A stretch of 64,000 nt of DNA from Rotaria sp. Silwood1 (taxonomy: Eukaryota; Rotifera; Eurotatoria; Philodinida; Philodinidae): positions 3,990-67,989 of the forward strand of contig CAJNOP010000927.1 in NCBI GenBank assembly GCA_905250075.1. The letters run 5' to 3'. The notes beneath the pieces were generated by a model. It was not told where the DNA came from. It worked only from the letters and a program-made list of their open reading frames with translations, and ran no database searches. A program made the position numbers and the translations under genes. This document shows, piece by piece, positions 1 through 11,154 of the stretch (its first letter is position 1; each line of letters begins with the position of its first letter).

Positions 1-1193
1 GAGAAAATATGTGCCATCTGATGCAGATTTTGATGCTGATTCCGAATATCATATTTATTTTGCATGAAAATTAAGTTTTGGTAGTCAAAGCCTCGATATA
101 CGAGTGAAAATAAGGAATTTTGCCGGTATATCTCGATTTTCGACCGGATGCCAGTTATTTTTAATCTTTTCAATTTCATATTTGGATAGAGCATGAAAAA
201 CTGCATCGAACTGATATAGTCTCACTTGAGTTCAAAATGGTTCAGCATACTAGGAGCACTAAAAAAGGAGCGCCGATGGTTATTCTATTAGGATTCTGCT
301 CGTATTTCGCTATCAGAAGCAGTTAAGCATTTTAAATGGTCTTTATTCATTTAGATTCGGATAGAGCTTGAAATTTTGCGCCAAGAAATGCTTTTCTCGT
401 CCTTCTAGAGGCTAGTACATGTGAAAGAAGGGCCAAAAACTTGGTTTGGACCTCAAAATCCGCATATAGGAAAAATGGTCTAATTTTTCAGCACTACATT
501 TATGAAGTTTGAGATAGCGATATTTGTGATCAGCGTAGTCGACTTAATAATTCTAGCTACTTTTAGAAAATAAATTTCGAAAAATTTTTTTTTCGAAACC
601 CCGTAGGGGGTACGGGGTTCAAAAACCCGGACGTGATTTTAGGGGAAATGACTCTGCTAGATTTGTAGACCATATCGATCTTATAACACTCATATAGTTA
701 TTTCTTGAAAATATTTTAGGCCGAAAAGTAACCTTAACGCCAGTGGTCCTTTAATGCTTTTTTTGGCATAGAAAATTAAGGTGCAAGCAATTCAAATGTA
801 GAGTAAAATATTTCCTTTTGATATTTTTACATTATTCGATAGGACTCGACTCGTCGAGCTTTATATGTTTAAAATGCTATCTATTGTCTAGAAATAGAAA
901 TCAGTTTGATTTCCCTTGCTTTACGATATAAAATGAATAATCAATAAGCGTATACAAGCGGAATTTTCTCTAATTTAGTTAATCATATTAAAAATTCTTG
1001 ACTATCAGTAAAATGAAAATATTAACATGGATTTTTTTTTGGAATTGTAGAAAGTCGTATGAATTAGAATCACTGATTTAAATGATTCTTTAGTGAATTA
1101 AAATGTTTTAAATGAATTTCAGTGATTTATGTGATATAATTTTGATTTTTCGCTGATTTAAATCAATTGTTTCTTCCTTGAATATGCACCACA
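1..1193. other. Gene-free, repeat-like 5' flank
   Basis: No supportable coding region is seen. The first 60 bases contain TGCTGATTCCGAATATCATA, which closely matches CGCTGATTCCGAATCTGATA near 55180, inside a transposon-like insertion in the DNAJC25 intron. Around 590-640 there is a G/C-rich stretch (CCCCGTAGGGGGTACGGGG) like the GAGGGGGGGTACAGGG stretch near 55095. This suggests both regions carry members of one dispersed non-coding repeat family. The rest is AT-rich and featureless. Confidence 0.45.
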
Positions 1194-1967
1194 TTACACA
1201 TTGGTGAAAACTGTCGATGCCAGTTGTCTCTCACTGTTGTCATTCTCCTTGTCGTCGATTTCTTCCAAGACTACTTCAATTTGTTCATTTCCAGTCAGTT
1301 CTATTATCTTTCTATTAAAAGATAGAATTCGGAATGGGACATATGGATAAAGTAATATTTCCTCTTCGTCTGGGTTTTCTGAAAGTGTTTTCATCTCCAG
1401 AGCTGTACGCCGATAATTATGAATGTTATATTTACATAAAAGTGATATTTGATTTGTTTTTTTGGAATCAGGAGCAGCAAATATCTCAGCAACTGCCAGG
1501 TCTTTTGAAGTCGACAAAAATGTGGTAGTTATAATTATGGAACCGTTTTCATATCCTTCCAACACGCTTGCATCGTCAATAATGGAGCCTCTATATATGG
1601 TGAAATTTCCATTAGACAGGTACTTATCTAATTTTGGATGGAATAGAACAGCAATGAAAGCTTGAATACCATCTTGTGTACGTGCTAGTACGTTACAATT
1701 AAGGGATGTACAGTAAAGTTTGAGTTCATGATACGTATTTTTAGCCATGTCATTATTGATTTGTTTGCTGAACGTTTGTGAACGAGAATAAGCTCGAAGT
1801 ATATACATTGGTTCATTGTTTGCACCAGCAATATTAAGGTCTTTGACGATGTCTTCCCAAATATTCGGATCTGCACGCATATTAATATCGTTCAGATAAC
1901 CCTTTCGAAGTGCATAAATCAAATCTTTTACTGTTGTATTTAATCGTAGCAGAACTGTGATCTTCAT
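1194..1967 (-). CDS. Mono-ADP-ribosyltransferase, R-S-E (arginine-specific ART) family
   Basis: This uninterrupted 257-aa reading frame has the signature of NAD-dependent arginine ADP-ribosyltransferases. Visible motifs, in order, are FTIYRGSI around residue 124 (the Arg that contacts NAD), TTTFLSTSKD around residue 148 (the STS motif), and a DEEEI stretch around residue 200 that supplies the E-x-E catalytic glutamates, followed by LYPYVPFRIL as in the family. Such enzymes move ADP-ribose from NAD to protein arginines. No signal peptide or TM segment is visible, so a cytosolic enzyme is likely. ART domains are expanded in bdelloids (family knowledge), often fused to TPR repeats; no TPR is seen here. 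The ATG at 1967 follows a T-rich stretch and an upstream exon cannot be excluded. All three motifs are intact, so the gene looks functional. Confidence 0.8.
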   Translation of the reverse strand: MKITVLLRLNTTVKDLIYALRKGYLNDINMRADPNIWEDIVKDLNIAGANNEPMYILRAYSRSQTFSKQINNDMAKNTYHELKLYCTSLNCNVLARTQDGIQAFIAVLFHPKLDKYLSNGNFTIYRGSIIDDASVLEGYENGSIIITTTFLSTSKDLAVAEIFAAPDSKKTNQISLLCKYNIHNYRRTALEMKTLSENPDEEEILLYPYVPFRILSFNRKIIELTGNEQIEVVLEEIDDKENDNSERQLASTVFTNV

Positions 1968-2157
1968 AAATAAGAAAAAAAATTATAATTAGAAAAGATT
2001 ACAATGAAAAAATTCTAACTAATATAAGATTGTTGACGAGGAAGTTTTATTTTATGCAACTTGAGTACAGACACTAGGGGCCAATGGGAACAAGATTTTT
2101 AACCCTGTTGAGGGCTCCAATTCTATGGTCATGAGTATGAAGCTGTGAACAAGTTCT

Positions 2158-2470
2158 TCAGCGTTGAAACGTCCAAAAAATGAACAAAAACTTGTTCTTG
2201 TCTCCTGCATTAATCTCGGAAATTTTGTTTCTCTTTTTCCCGCTCAATTTCTCACTGATCTCTAGGAGACAATTTTGAATTTCCCGTCCAAAACGCTTAC
2301 AATCCTTACGAAAGAACCGTTCGTCGTAAAACAAGAGTTTGTCAGCGGATACCTTGAGGTTTAAAGTGAAACCACTCCTAACTCTTGTAGTGAAAATTTT
2401 TCAACTTTGTTAAGAATGAGCACGTCAGCATTGTAGGCATTTTGCAAAAGTTTGACATCAGAGTTTTCCT
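2158..2470 (-). pseudogene. Decayed coding remnant with a frameshift, family unknown
   Basis: On the minus strand two protein-like stretches lie in different frames. The upstream piece (2470 to about 2365) reads SDVKLLQNAYNADVLILNKV and continues to a stop. The downstream piece (about 2355 to 2158) contains ADKLLFYDERFFRKDCKRFG, then a basic helical stretch, and stops at TGA. Composition and charge look like real protein, but no GT donor lies at the junction that would explain the frame change, so I read it as a frameshifted remnant, possibly transposon-derived. The family is not recognised. Confidence 0.3.
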
Positions 2471-3098
2471 ATTTTTTTTGAACGCGCACTCCTCTGTTTA
2501 TATGTCTTTTAAATAGTTTAATACTACGTTAATATTAGAGGAGTTTCGCAAAAAAAGTACAGCCTTATGAAATGATTGTGTAGTCCGTTCTTGATCGTAG
2601 AGCAGTTAACCATTGTTTCTCTAGGAATTATACGTCCGACGTAATCTCTGCACGATCGCGTCATGGTGGCACAGTCAAAATGTTGGAAGCAGAGATATAT
2701 CGCGTAGCAAAAAGTATTTTAGTTTCTGCAAATTTTCTTCACGTTCCACTGTCCTCTGGTTCTGAAACCGCCACTCCATCAGTGGTCTACATTCGTTTAC
2801 CTAGCTTTCTGTCTACTTCGCGCTTACTTGACTGATGCTCAATATGTGCACGCGTTCATAGTGAATAGAAAGGTATTTGCAACGTGGAATACTCGGCAAC
2901 TCCTGCTGTTTCTCCTCCTCTGACCTGCAAGGATAGAACTGTGTTACTCTTACCCTTGAAAAGCGTATAAAGTAGCACCTGTAGAACCTTCTCAAAAAAG
3001 GTTCTGCGAACACATATATGTATCTGACCAAGTCGTGTCTGTTTTTTGGTTTGCGAGACAAATAATTCAAGTTAGAAAATTGCATAAGCTCAACTTAC

Positions 3099-3303
3099 CA
3101 GCCAGTGTCTTGCAACATACAATTTTTCGTATTGTAAACGAAATTTTTTGGCCTTTTTCAATGCAAAATCATTTCTATCATTTAAATGCCATTCATAAGC
3201 AGTCCTCTTCTTAGGACAGTTAATATAACATTCATCATCCGTTATAAAATCTGGTTTACATTCAGCTGCTGGGGTTGACCAACTTAAGTCCATAAATTTC
3301 CTT
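3099..3303 (-). CDS. Candidate internal or first exon, unknown protein
   Basis: A minus-strand open stretch is bounded by a plausible acceptor (CTGAAACAG ending at 3304) and a strong donor (GTAAGTTG reading down from 3098). From the ATG at 3293 it encodes about 65 residues, Cys-containing at the start (ECKPDFITDDECYINCPKK) and basic/aromatic at the end (KKFRLQYEKLYVARHWL). The splice signals and composition suggest a real exon, but no partner exon could be joined with confidence: an ORF at 2813-3085 has no clear acceptor. Family not recognised. Confidence 0.3.
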
Positions 3304-4600
3304 CTGTTTCAGAATAAAATACTAATAAAAAATACGTTTATCGAGTTCTACACAGACTTTTCCTCTATGAACTGCAGTAAACTTCTTATCTTCTACTCCA
3401 TAAAAATAAATGGTGCATATTTGCACTATTGACGTCTTTTTTATCGCATGCAATGTAGAAGAAAACAATATAGGAAATAAAGCAGTACTAAAAGGTAACT
3501 GCTGACATGTCATACGGAATCACTATTCTGCTGAGAATGCATTTGTTTTTTTTTCTTTTTTTTGTTCTACTATTTCTTTCTTCCATTCAGGAAAAAAGAT
3601 TTACGAAGACAGTTGTTAAAGTTTATTGCATGACATAGATAAGTAATCAGTTCCACTTTCAAGGTAAGTAAATAAGTGTCAATCGTAGTCTGAAGAAAGA
3701 TAGAGAATGCCAGTACGTATGAGTTTTACAAAAATTCTCTTGTAAGACACAGCAGGAGTGCATCGAGAGTGTTAAGAAAACTTCAACGATTCAAACAATC
3801 CTGGAAACGATCACAAGAGTTATCATAAAAAATCGTGCACTCCTTTACAGACTTATCATCAACGAAGTTTTCTTCGATTGATGTCTATGTTGAGACCACT
3901 CTAGTCAAACTGGTAATCAACCAGTTTGAATTTCATGCTAGACCACTGGAAGCCTGAAAATTCGAAAAATAAAAATAAAAGTCTTTGTCTGTTACAGAAG
4001 TATAGTAGTAGGCCCGGATTTGTAAAAGCCATTCTTCAAGTAGAAAAATAGGGTTCGATATTTCTCACAGGAACGATTGATTCGTGTAAGGGCGTAGTTA
4101 CAGGATAACGATGTAGAATTGAATTTGCTACTTTGTTCTCTAGAGTAAATTGTTACAACAGCTTTCTTTCGTAGTGAATTTGTGGTTTAACAAAAAAAAA
4201 TGGTTTTCCAAAATTTCAAGTTTTCTTTGATTTTCAATTTGATTGATGAAGAAGACTTTTGAAAAAATTGAGTCTACAAAATCAGATGTAGCAAATTTAA
4301 TTGTATGTCTTTTTTTCTTTAATTGTTCCATTGTACATATCACGTTTGAAATAGAAAAGAATTTTAGTTTTATCTTCTGAATATTGACGCTAAGTGAACT
4401 ATAACTTACTGGCGTAAGTTCAGGAAACGGCATTTTGCCGTTTAAACAATATCACGTACATTTGACTACATTTCCATGCCGTTTTTTAAGGCCATTTTCC
4501 AGCTATTTTTCCTTCGAAAAAAGCGTTTCGAAGCAATAAACGGTTTTTTTTGGACAATACATCACAGTTTAAACGACAAAATGCTCATTTCGTTTCTCCC
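3304..4600. other. Intergenic, no supportable gene
   Basis: AT-rich sequence with only short, low-complexity open frames (3322-3513 and 4140-4433, both minus) that lack domain signatures and start context. No RNA gene or array is seen. Confidence 0.5.
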
Positions 4601-4607
4601 TGGGACG

Positions 4608-5555
4608 GTACAAAAGTAACTGCTGAAATGTCCAGACATAGTTCGTTGCTTAGAAACATCGTAGAGTGCCAATTTTTTTTTCGTTAGAAAGAGCAACATC
4701 TGAACTACAAATTTGTACCAATCATATTTTTTCAGAACGTATATGAGAAGAAAGAAAAGCTCCAAACCAGACACCCATAAAAAAGTTCTTGCAGCTTGGT
4801 AAGAGAGCAACATCATATTTTTCATTTCTATTAATTTTTTTAATATCAAAAAATAATGAAAAAAAACTTTCAATTGTAATTATTGTAGCATAAAAAAGCG
4901 CTCTTTACAATCGTGCATTAGAGGTTAAATTTGCTCCTAGTTTTAATAGAACTACATTGCTTTTTCTGGAAGAGACTGAATAATTTAGTTGTTCTTATTA
5001 TCTATCCGCGTTGAAGCAGTAGAAAATATTTATTGAACTAGTTTTTTATGTTAAGTTCCTTAAATCCCGTACTTCCGAACGAATATGGCAAAAAAAATCG
5101 ATTTCATGTATGATTTCTCGAGTTGGTGGCTAATATTCTTTCAGGCCGATAGTTCTTGAGAAGACGATCTTTCTACGAAAACTCCAGCTTTCAAATCTTT
5201 CCGATTAAAGAGGCTAGAATGGATTTGAAGTATTTTAATAGGGCCGGTTTCGATAGAGTTTTTTATGCGCTACATATTGGTGTATTTTGTTATGGAAATT
5301 TAGCCCATGCACTCTAAAATAATCTAGAAACATACATTTTCTGAGCTTCAAAAAAGTTGCAAGAACTTTTTAATGTATGTCTGATTTGGAACTTTTCTTC
5401 CTTCTCATATACGTTCTGAAAAAATATGATTGGTACAAACTTATAGTTCAGATGTTGCTCTTTCTAATAAAAAACAAATTGGCTCTCTACGATGTTCCTA
5501 AGCGAAGAACCATATGTCTCGACATTTTGGTAATTACTTTTGCAACATAGGTTAA
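4608..5555. repeat. Long inverted repeat with ~190-bp arms (transposon-like)
   Basis: The reverse complement of about 4611-4797 matches about 5357-5553. Shared landmarks include CTCATATACGTTCTGAAAAA, ATATGATTGGTACAAA and AGTTCAGATGTTGCTCTTTC. Arms are imperfect by eye and enclose a ~560-bp non-coding centre. A 103-aa minus-strand frame at 4562-4873 is only a reading of the left arm. This looks like a palindromic, non-autonomous element just upstream of the EGF-7TM gene; no clear target duplication was found. Confidence 0.7.
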
Positions 5556-5672
5556 GGTCGTATAGTATGACTCTATATATCATATAGGTATAGTTTTACA
5601 TGAATATTTGTGCAGGTCTAGCCTGACATAGTTTATTTCAAGATTCTGTTTACAACACTGTACGGCTACTAG

Positions 5673-6791
5673 ATGTCTTCTCAATGTTTAAACGGCGGTC
5701 GACTCATATTAAGCCAATCTTCAAATGCAAGTTACTGTCAGTGCAATCCATGTTTCCAGGGTGTAAACTGTGCAGATCGAATTCCACACAAACAGCAAGT
5801 ACAATATAATACGGATTATGTTTATCTAATTATATATTTAGTTGAACTATGTTTGTCACTTTTGAATAATCTGCATAGTCTTGAAGTATTCCTAGGCTGT
5901 AAACGTGTACGTCGTACCAACATCGGTGTCTATCTCATTCTTTACTCAATTATATCTATCGCTGGAAGTGTATTGCTTGTAGTTGATCAATCTATGCAGT
6001 ACTTCAAACCATATCCTTTCGCAAATAATCCACAACTGTCTGACACATTTCATTGTTTTCTTAAAAAGAGTGGAGATCAAGTAACATCGTTTCTATGTCT
6101 TTCCCTAAGTGCTCTTGTTGCATTTGAACGTGGCCTTATCATCTGCTGTAATTTTAAAATGAATGCGACACGGTGGCGATCAGTCGTTATATTACTACTT
6201 GTCTTTTCTTTCACTACTGTAACTAGCATAACAATGCTGATCTATCGATGTGAATGGAATGTACCGCATAAAACACCAAAGGCACGTATAACATCACGAT
6301 GGTTTATTATGGCCAACTTTCTTGCAGGTCTCATCTACGTACTAGGAACTTTACTCGCTCTGATTAACTTTGTCCTACATATATATCACTATAGTACTGC
6401 TCAGGAGTCAAGAAAAAAAATATTTTTCAAACTGCTGAGAAAACATTTGTTTATATTCATCCCACCAATCACCTATCTTCTCTGTATCATTCCATATCAA
6501 ACATGGTATCCAGTGAAACCTTTCCAACAGACGTATTTGCACTGTGGAATTTCTACTATGGAATACATTTTTAAAGTCATAGTACAAGGAGCACTGCCAG
6601 GTATTCCGACTGTTATTACCTGGCTTATTTTCGTGTATCCATCAAATGTTTATATAACTGAATTTTATACGAACACCTGGTCCGGAAGGCATATAAGGCA
6701 TATATTGGATTCCAAACATTTCTTTAGAAAAAGCTTGGAGAAAGAAGAAAATGGCAAAGAAAACATTTTTACTGTACTGCACTTCGAATAA
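5673..6791 (+). CDS. Seven-transmembrane receptor with an N-terminal EGF-like module
   Basis: This 372-aa open frame begins with a Cys-rich module (SSQCLNGGRLILS, then YCQCNPCFQGVNC), which matches the EGF pattern C-x-NGG-C-x-C-x2-C-F-x-G-x2-C. Seven hydrophobic segments follow, starting near residues 50, 88, 133, 166, 210, 252 and 292. The end of TM3 reads ALVAFERGLIICC, with ERG where rhodopsin-like receptors have DRY. The C-tail is basic and charged (KSLEKEENGKEN). I infer a cell-surface GPCR with an adhesion-like ectodomain; the ligand is unknown. No signal peptide is encoded here, and CTACTAG directly precedes the ATG, so an upstream exon carrying a signal peptide (and perhaps more EGF modules) is likely. 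If so, the true start lies further 5'. AATAAACTAA near 6882 could be the poly(A) signal. Confidence 0.7.
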   Translation: MSSQCLNGGRLILSQSSNASYCQCNPCFQGVNCADRIPHKQQVQYNTDYVYLIIYLVELCLSLLNNLHSLEVFLGCKRVRRTNIGVYLILYSIISIAGSVLLVVDQSMQYFKPYPFANNPQLSDTFHCFLKKSGDQVTSFLCLSLSALVAFERGLIICCNFKMNATRWRSVVILLLVFSFTTVTSITMLIYRCEWNVPHKTPKARITSRWFIMANFLAGLIYVLGTLLALINFVLHIYHYSTAQESRKKIFFKLLRKHLFIFIPPITYLLCIIPYQTWYPVKPFQQTYLHCGISTMEYIFKVIVQGALPGIPTVITWLIFVYPSNVYITEFYTNTWSGRHIRHILDSKHFFRKSLEKEENGKENIFTVLHFE

Positions 6792-7560
6792 ATAGGATAT
6801 TACCCGTGAATTGCAGAGGTAGTCATTGTATCTCAAGCCAGAAAAAAGTGATTCTTTCTCAAAGTATTTTTTTTAATGTAGAATAAACTAACGATTGAGA
6901 GTGTAGATGGGAGTGAGTATGGGTATGGGCAGGTATGTATCTATGTGGTGTGGATTAAAAATAAATGAAGTAGCTTCCCTCATACCTTCAATATTTTAGC
7001 AACTCTGTGCAAATCGTACTTATTGAACTGCCAGCATCTATTTGTTTTATCCAAGACATGCTTTCACAGTTCTGCACAATCGATGAAAAATCTTTCCCAC
7101 GATATATCGAATTTACGATTTGTAATAATTGAAACGCATACTATTTATTTGACGCGTGTTGTCCAATGAGTGCGGAATATGAATTCCTCTTCGATTACCC
7201 GAATGGTGAAATTAAAAAACATACAATATCCGCGATAATTCATACTTTTGCACTTGCTTTCTTCAAGAACTGTACGAACCCAACCATATATATACGAAAA
7301 CTATTCCAGAACAAATATTACTTTAGCTTTCATGAATGGAGGAACTATGAGGGAACTACGGGTCAGTTCTCATTCTTCCAAGATATTATCATAATGATGA
7401 TAATAGTTCCTATATACATTAGGAATTTCTATTTCTCAGTTTTTGGACACTGTTAAATGTTTGAGTAAATCCTTATTCTCTCAAATACAAGACCATCTTC
7501 ATCAGAAAGTCATCCACAAGAAAAATTTTCGTAAGGCGAAATAGAAGGATATAGATTTTC
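6792..7560. other. Intergenic downstream of the 7TM gene
   Basis: A degenerate G-rich stretch, AGTATGGGTATGGGCAGG at about 6916-6933, resembles the TGTGGG arrays elsewhere. A 96-codon frame at 7166-7456 has no recognisable motif or splice context and is not called as a gene. Confidence 0.45.
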
Positions 7561-7579
7561 ATAATGAAAACTTTTATTT

Positions 7580-8600
7580 CGTGCTAATAGTCATCATTAT
7601 CATTCTCAGTCAAATTATCAAATTGAAGATTTAATTCATTTAAATATTCTTTGTCGACATAATCAGAAAGTTCTTATTCAGTTTCATAAACAAGTAATAA
7701 GAGAACAAAAGTTAAAAGAAAAACTAATTCATATGCAAACACATGCCTCAATGAACTTCATTATCATATGAGAAAATATCGTCCAACTCTCAAAACAATA
7801 TCAGATGATCAATAATCCCGAAAATCGATTCAATTTCCAAAAGGTGAACAAGAGAATTTTTTTCTTTAAATTGATTAATGAAAATTCATTGAAAATGTTG
7901 TTGATGAATTTAGCTGGTAAATGTTTATTATCATCATATCGTCAACAATCAGGTTGATATCGCGAAATTCATGATCGACATTCAACAACAGATATCATTG
8001 TTGCTAAACAAGCAACATCCGAAATTAATCAATAAGCTTATTTGATGATCAATTTGATTTTGTTTTCATCAATGGATCGATTATTATTATTATTATTATT
8101 ATTATAACATTGTAATGAGTCTTTTCAATTCCATGTCGATTCCTGTCGTGAACGATTTCAACAATATTATTGTTTATTATTTGATAATGTCATAGAAATG
8201 CTGAGCTTTGATTTGAAACACAAAATAAATGGATTTTCTTCCGTTTCGAGTAAATTCAAATGATTAAATCAATTTTTTATTTCTTCGTCTGTTTTAATTT
8301 CACTCTAAAAAAGAATTTTCAAAAATTGCCTTTTTGGCAATCCATCGGCTACTGATGTAGCCAAAGTAGAAATGAATCGAAGTCATTTTAAAAGTTGATC
8401 ATAAACATTTGTTCGTTGAAAAGAATTTCTTTGATTTTCTAAATCGTTGTTATGTTTCAATTTTAGGATAAATTCATCGATGAACTGGATTTTTTTAATT
8501 TAAATGATGAATGTCGTTCGAAACTTGATCAAGTTTTTTTCATCCACGGATAATTTTGCTCATTTGATTTGAACACACCTTGATCTGAGATCTTATCTTC
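7580..8600 (+). pseudogene. Heavily decayed protein-coding remnant, family unknown
   Basis: Protein-like stretches appear in shifting plus-strand frames broken by stops. Examples are IEDLIHLNILCRHNQKVLIQ, then QVIREQKLKEKLIHMQTHAS (about 7620-7770), LNELHYHMRKYRPTLKTISD (about 7750-7810) and REIHDRHSTTDIIVAKQATS (about 7960-8030). Order and composition suggest one ancestral coding sequence disrupted by frameshifts and a TTA/ATT microsatellite at about 8080-8105. I do not recognise the family. Confidence 0.4.
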
Positions 8601-8624
8601 CTTATGTTAGAAAATTATTCCAAG

Positions 8625-9240
8625 GCATAGGCGGCGGAGCCACGAGGCCTGGGTAGGCACGAGCTTACCCTAGGTTGAAGAGGTAAAGGCTTGGGTAGGC
8701 TCGAACCAGTACAGATAAAGGCTTGACTAGGCTCAATTTAATGTAAAAATTGTCTAATATTATTAATTTTCGTGTTCTCCTGACAGATGACGCGTTACTA
8801 CAAGGTCAGTCCACATTTTATCTATTACAAATTCGTGTTCAATGGCATACTGATTGATTTTTGTTGGCGTCTATATCTACGTCGAATTCTTTATTTTCAA
8901 TATAATATAAGATAATTTAACTGCTGTTCTAAACTTCTATTCAAAATAACCACAGACGGCGGAGCCATTAGGCCTGAATAGACTCAAGCCTACCCTACGT
9001 TGATGGAGAGCAGGTTTCGGTAGTCTGAAACTAGGACAGACCAAGGCTAGGATAGACTCAGTTAAATATAAACGTTTACTGTTATTGTTTAGTCTTCATA
9101 TTCATTTGACAGATAACGCATTTTTACAAGGAGTCCATATTTTTTCTACTGCTAACTCGCATCCAGTGAGGTAGTGATTAGTTTTCGTTGGCATGTATAT
9201 CGTCATCGGGTTCTTGGTTCTTAATATAAATTTTATTATC
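8625..9240. repeat. Two diverged direct copies of a ~325-bp repeat
   Basis: CGGCGGAGCCA followed by AGGCCTG at 8632 recurs at 8957. After each come matching landmarks: CTACCCTA-GTTGA, AGGCTNG-TAGNCTC, TGACAGAT-ACGC, CTACAAGG/TTACAAGG and a TTTTCGTTGGC or TTTTGTTGGC block. Offset is about 325 bp. Copies are clearly diverged and have no ORF. The GC-rich GGCGGCGGAGCC start contrasts with the AT-rich surroundings. Element type unknown. Confidence 0.65.
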
Positions 9241-9723
9241 TGTACTCCGGTCGTATTTCGCAATAATAGAAAGAAATGTTTAGTTTCAAGGTTTAGATAC
9301 TTCATGAATAAGAGAAAGATTTTTTTATCGTAGCACGAATAAATTTATTTAAAAACTTATTTTTTTAATGTATTAAGAAAGTTATCTGAGTGACCATTAG
9401 TATAATGAGACTATCTCTCTACTCAGCACTATTTATATTAATCGATAACCTGTTTTCAAAATAAGTGACAAATATAAACTAATTTTGCATCAAATCATAG
9501 ATCAAGAAGTCTGCTTTAAAAGACAAAAGATAAAATTTATTTTCACTTTTTGATCAAAAAAATCTTTTTGAAATTTAAATTATAAATTATGCACTCAATT
9601 TGAACTTTGTTTTAAGGATAAAACATACTTTGTCATAAAATAATTGTACTTCTAGTGTTTAAATGTTGTGGGTAGCGTAGTCTTCAATTCATTTCGAGTC
9701 ATGTCTGCTGTTGTCATTTTATA

Positions 9724-9963
9724 TTGTTACGGAAGGAAGCTACACAAAAAGATATTCAAACCCAAATAGAAAATCTAATAGATAAATCTCTGTTCTGCAT
9801 TTCCTACACATATACATTGTCTCTACATTATCCTTCTGGTGTAAATAAGAAACAAATTTGCAAACTCTGTACTAAGTGCTCTAATGAAGTGCATAAATTT
9901 GTTAAAAAACTTCACGAAGAAGATACTTTAGAAATTAAAAAGAATCTTTTTATGTTAACGTGA
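9724..9963 (+). CDS. Small lysine- and cysteine-containing ORF, doubtful
   Basis: About 75 residues end at a TGA at 9961. The composition looks protein-like (KKQICKLCTKCSNEVHKFVK; LHEEDTLEIKKNLFMLT), with a C-x2-C-type cluster. There is no ATG at the head of the frame and the frame stays open upstream, so if real this would be a 3' exon or a gene fragment. No family recognised. Confidence 0.25.
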   Translation: MLRKEATQKDIQTQIENLIDKSLFCISYTYTLSLHYPSGVNKKQICKLCTKCSNEVHKFVKKLHEEDTLEIKKNLFMLT

Positions 9964-10607
9964 TTTGAAAGAAAACTTTGTTAAATGCTTTTTTTATATA
10001 ACAAAAAAGAAAGACGGAAAAAGTACATGGATATTTGCTAAAATAAAATAACTGTATAATCAGTTCTAAAAGATAGACCGTATTTAATATGCTAAGTAAT
10101 AGTCCCATACAACAAAGTAAATGAAAATTATTTGCGAAAGGAGAAGTTTCCAAAAATTTCAAAAAAAATTAAATATATGCGATCTATTTTCTGCAAGTTT
10201 ATTTTTATACAAGAATATAAATAACAGCAAATGGGATATAATTTAAGCAGAAAACGTTCTATTGATAAATGTATTTGTACATATAAATACGAAGTCACGA
10301 TTCATATATACTTTCTGTTTCATACGACAACGCTTGTGGTCACATTTGGCTTCATGGTACGTATACTTGCTTCTAAATCGCTAGTTCACTTGTTCTAATC
10401 TCATTTCTATCATTTCAGATAAATCAACATTTCAACAATCCGTTCGTCTATAGTGAGATAAAGACCATCGTTAGAGATATCGATGGCGACTCAGATCAAA
10501 CCTGAGACGGATTTTAATATTTTTTAAAAATTTTAAATATCGAATCGCATGCGTTTAGACGCGATTTAACTTCTAATCACGTCTAACCGCAATTCAATTT
10601 GGAACCG
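9964..10607. other. Intergenic
   Basis: Nothing supportable is seen except an isolated canonical intron-like pair, GTACGTATAC at about 10359 and TTTCTATCATTTCAG ending at 10419. Joining the two sides gives only a ~29-residue frame (MINQHFNNPF...), too short to call. Confidence 0.4.
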
Positions 10608-10690
10608 CATCTCCAGTGAAACATTTCTTGCGTCTAGACGCTGTTGGAAAAAAATCGTGCCTAGACGCAAGAAATGTTCCACTGGAGACG
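10608..10690. repeat. Short palindromic repeat rich in CGTCTAGACG
   Basis: Left arm 10608-10641 (CTCCAGTGAAACATTTCTTG, then CGTCTAGACGC) is the reverse complement of right arm 10660-10690 (CCTAGACGCAAGAAATGTTC, then CACTGGAGACG). Flanks hold more GCGTTTAGACGCG-like words, also seen in the larger palindrome at 18809-19276. It looks like the end or core of a small palindromic element. Confidence 0.65.
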
Positions 10691-11154
10691 CGTTTATTGC
10701 GTTTTTTCGTTGCGATTCACACGCAAAAAAACGCAACTCAGACGCATTTTCCTTAAAAAAATATTTACATGGGGTGTAGAAAAAAGAATGATTTTTTTGC
10801 AACGGCGAAAATTTGTCACACAGAGTTTTGCTTTTTTTTTAAAAAAAGTTTACAATTAAAATAAACTTTACTTTGTTGAACTTTTCACGCTGCATTTTAT
10901 GGTATATTTTGTTTTTAATAAAAGGCATTAGATGATGCAAAAATAAAACACAAAAGGTGACCATTTATCTTGTTCCACTCGTTATTTGAAATTTGCTCTG
11001 TAAAAAGAATCTTTTCGGCTGCTTTTGACATTTATCAATTTTTTTGAACTAGAACCAAAGGAAATAAAATGGAAACTATAGGATTCGATAGAGTAGTCGA
11101 TGCTCTGTCCAACTGTATCAAAATAAAAAACTTCTAATGTTGTTACATAAACAT

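Noticed and set aside
4562..4873. 103-codon minus-strand frame with hydrophobic stretches
   Set aside because: Lies in the left arm of an inverted repeat and its right-arm copy is broken.
7166..7456. 96-codon plus-strand frame
   Set aside because: No motif, no splice context, random-looking composition in AT-rich DNA.
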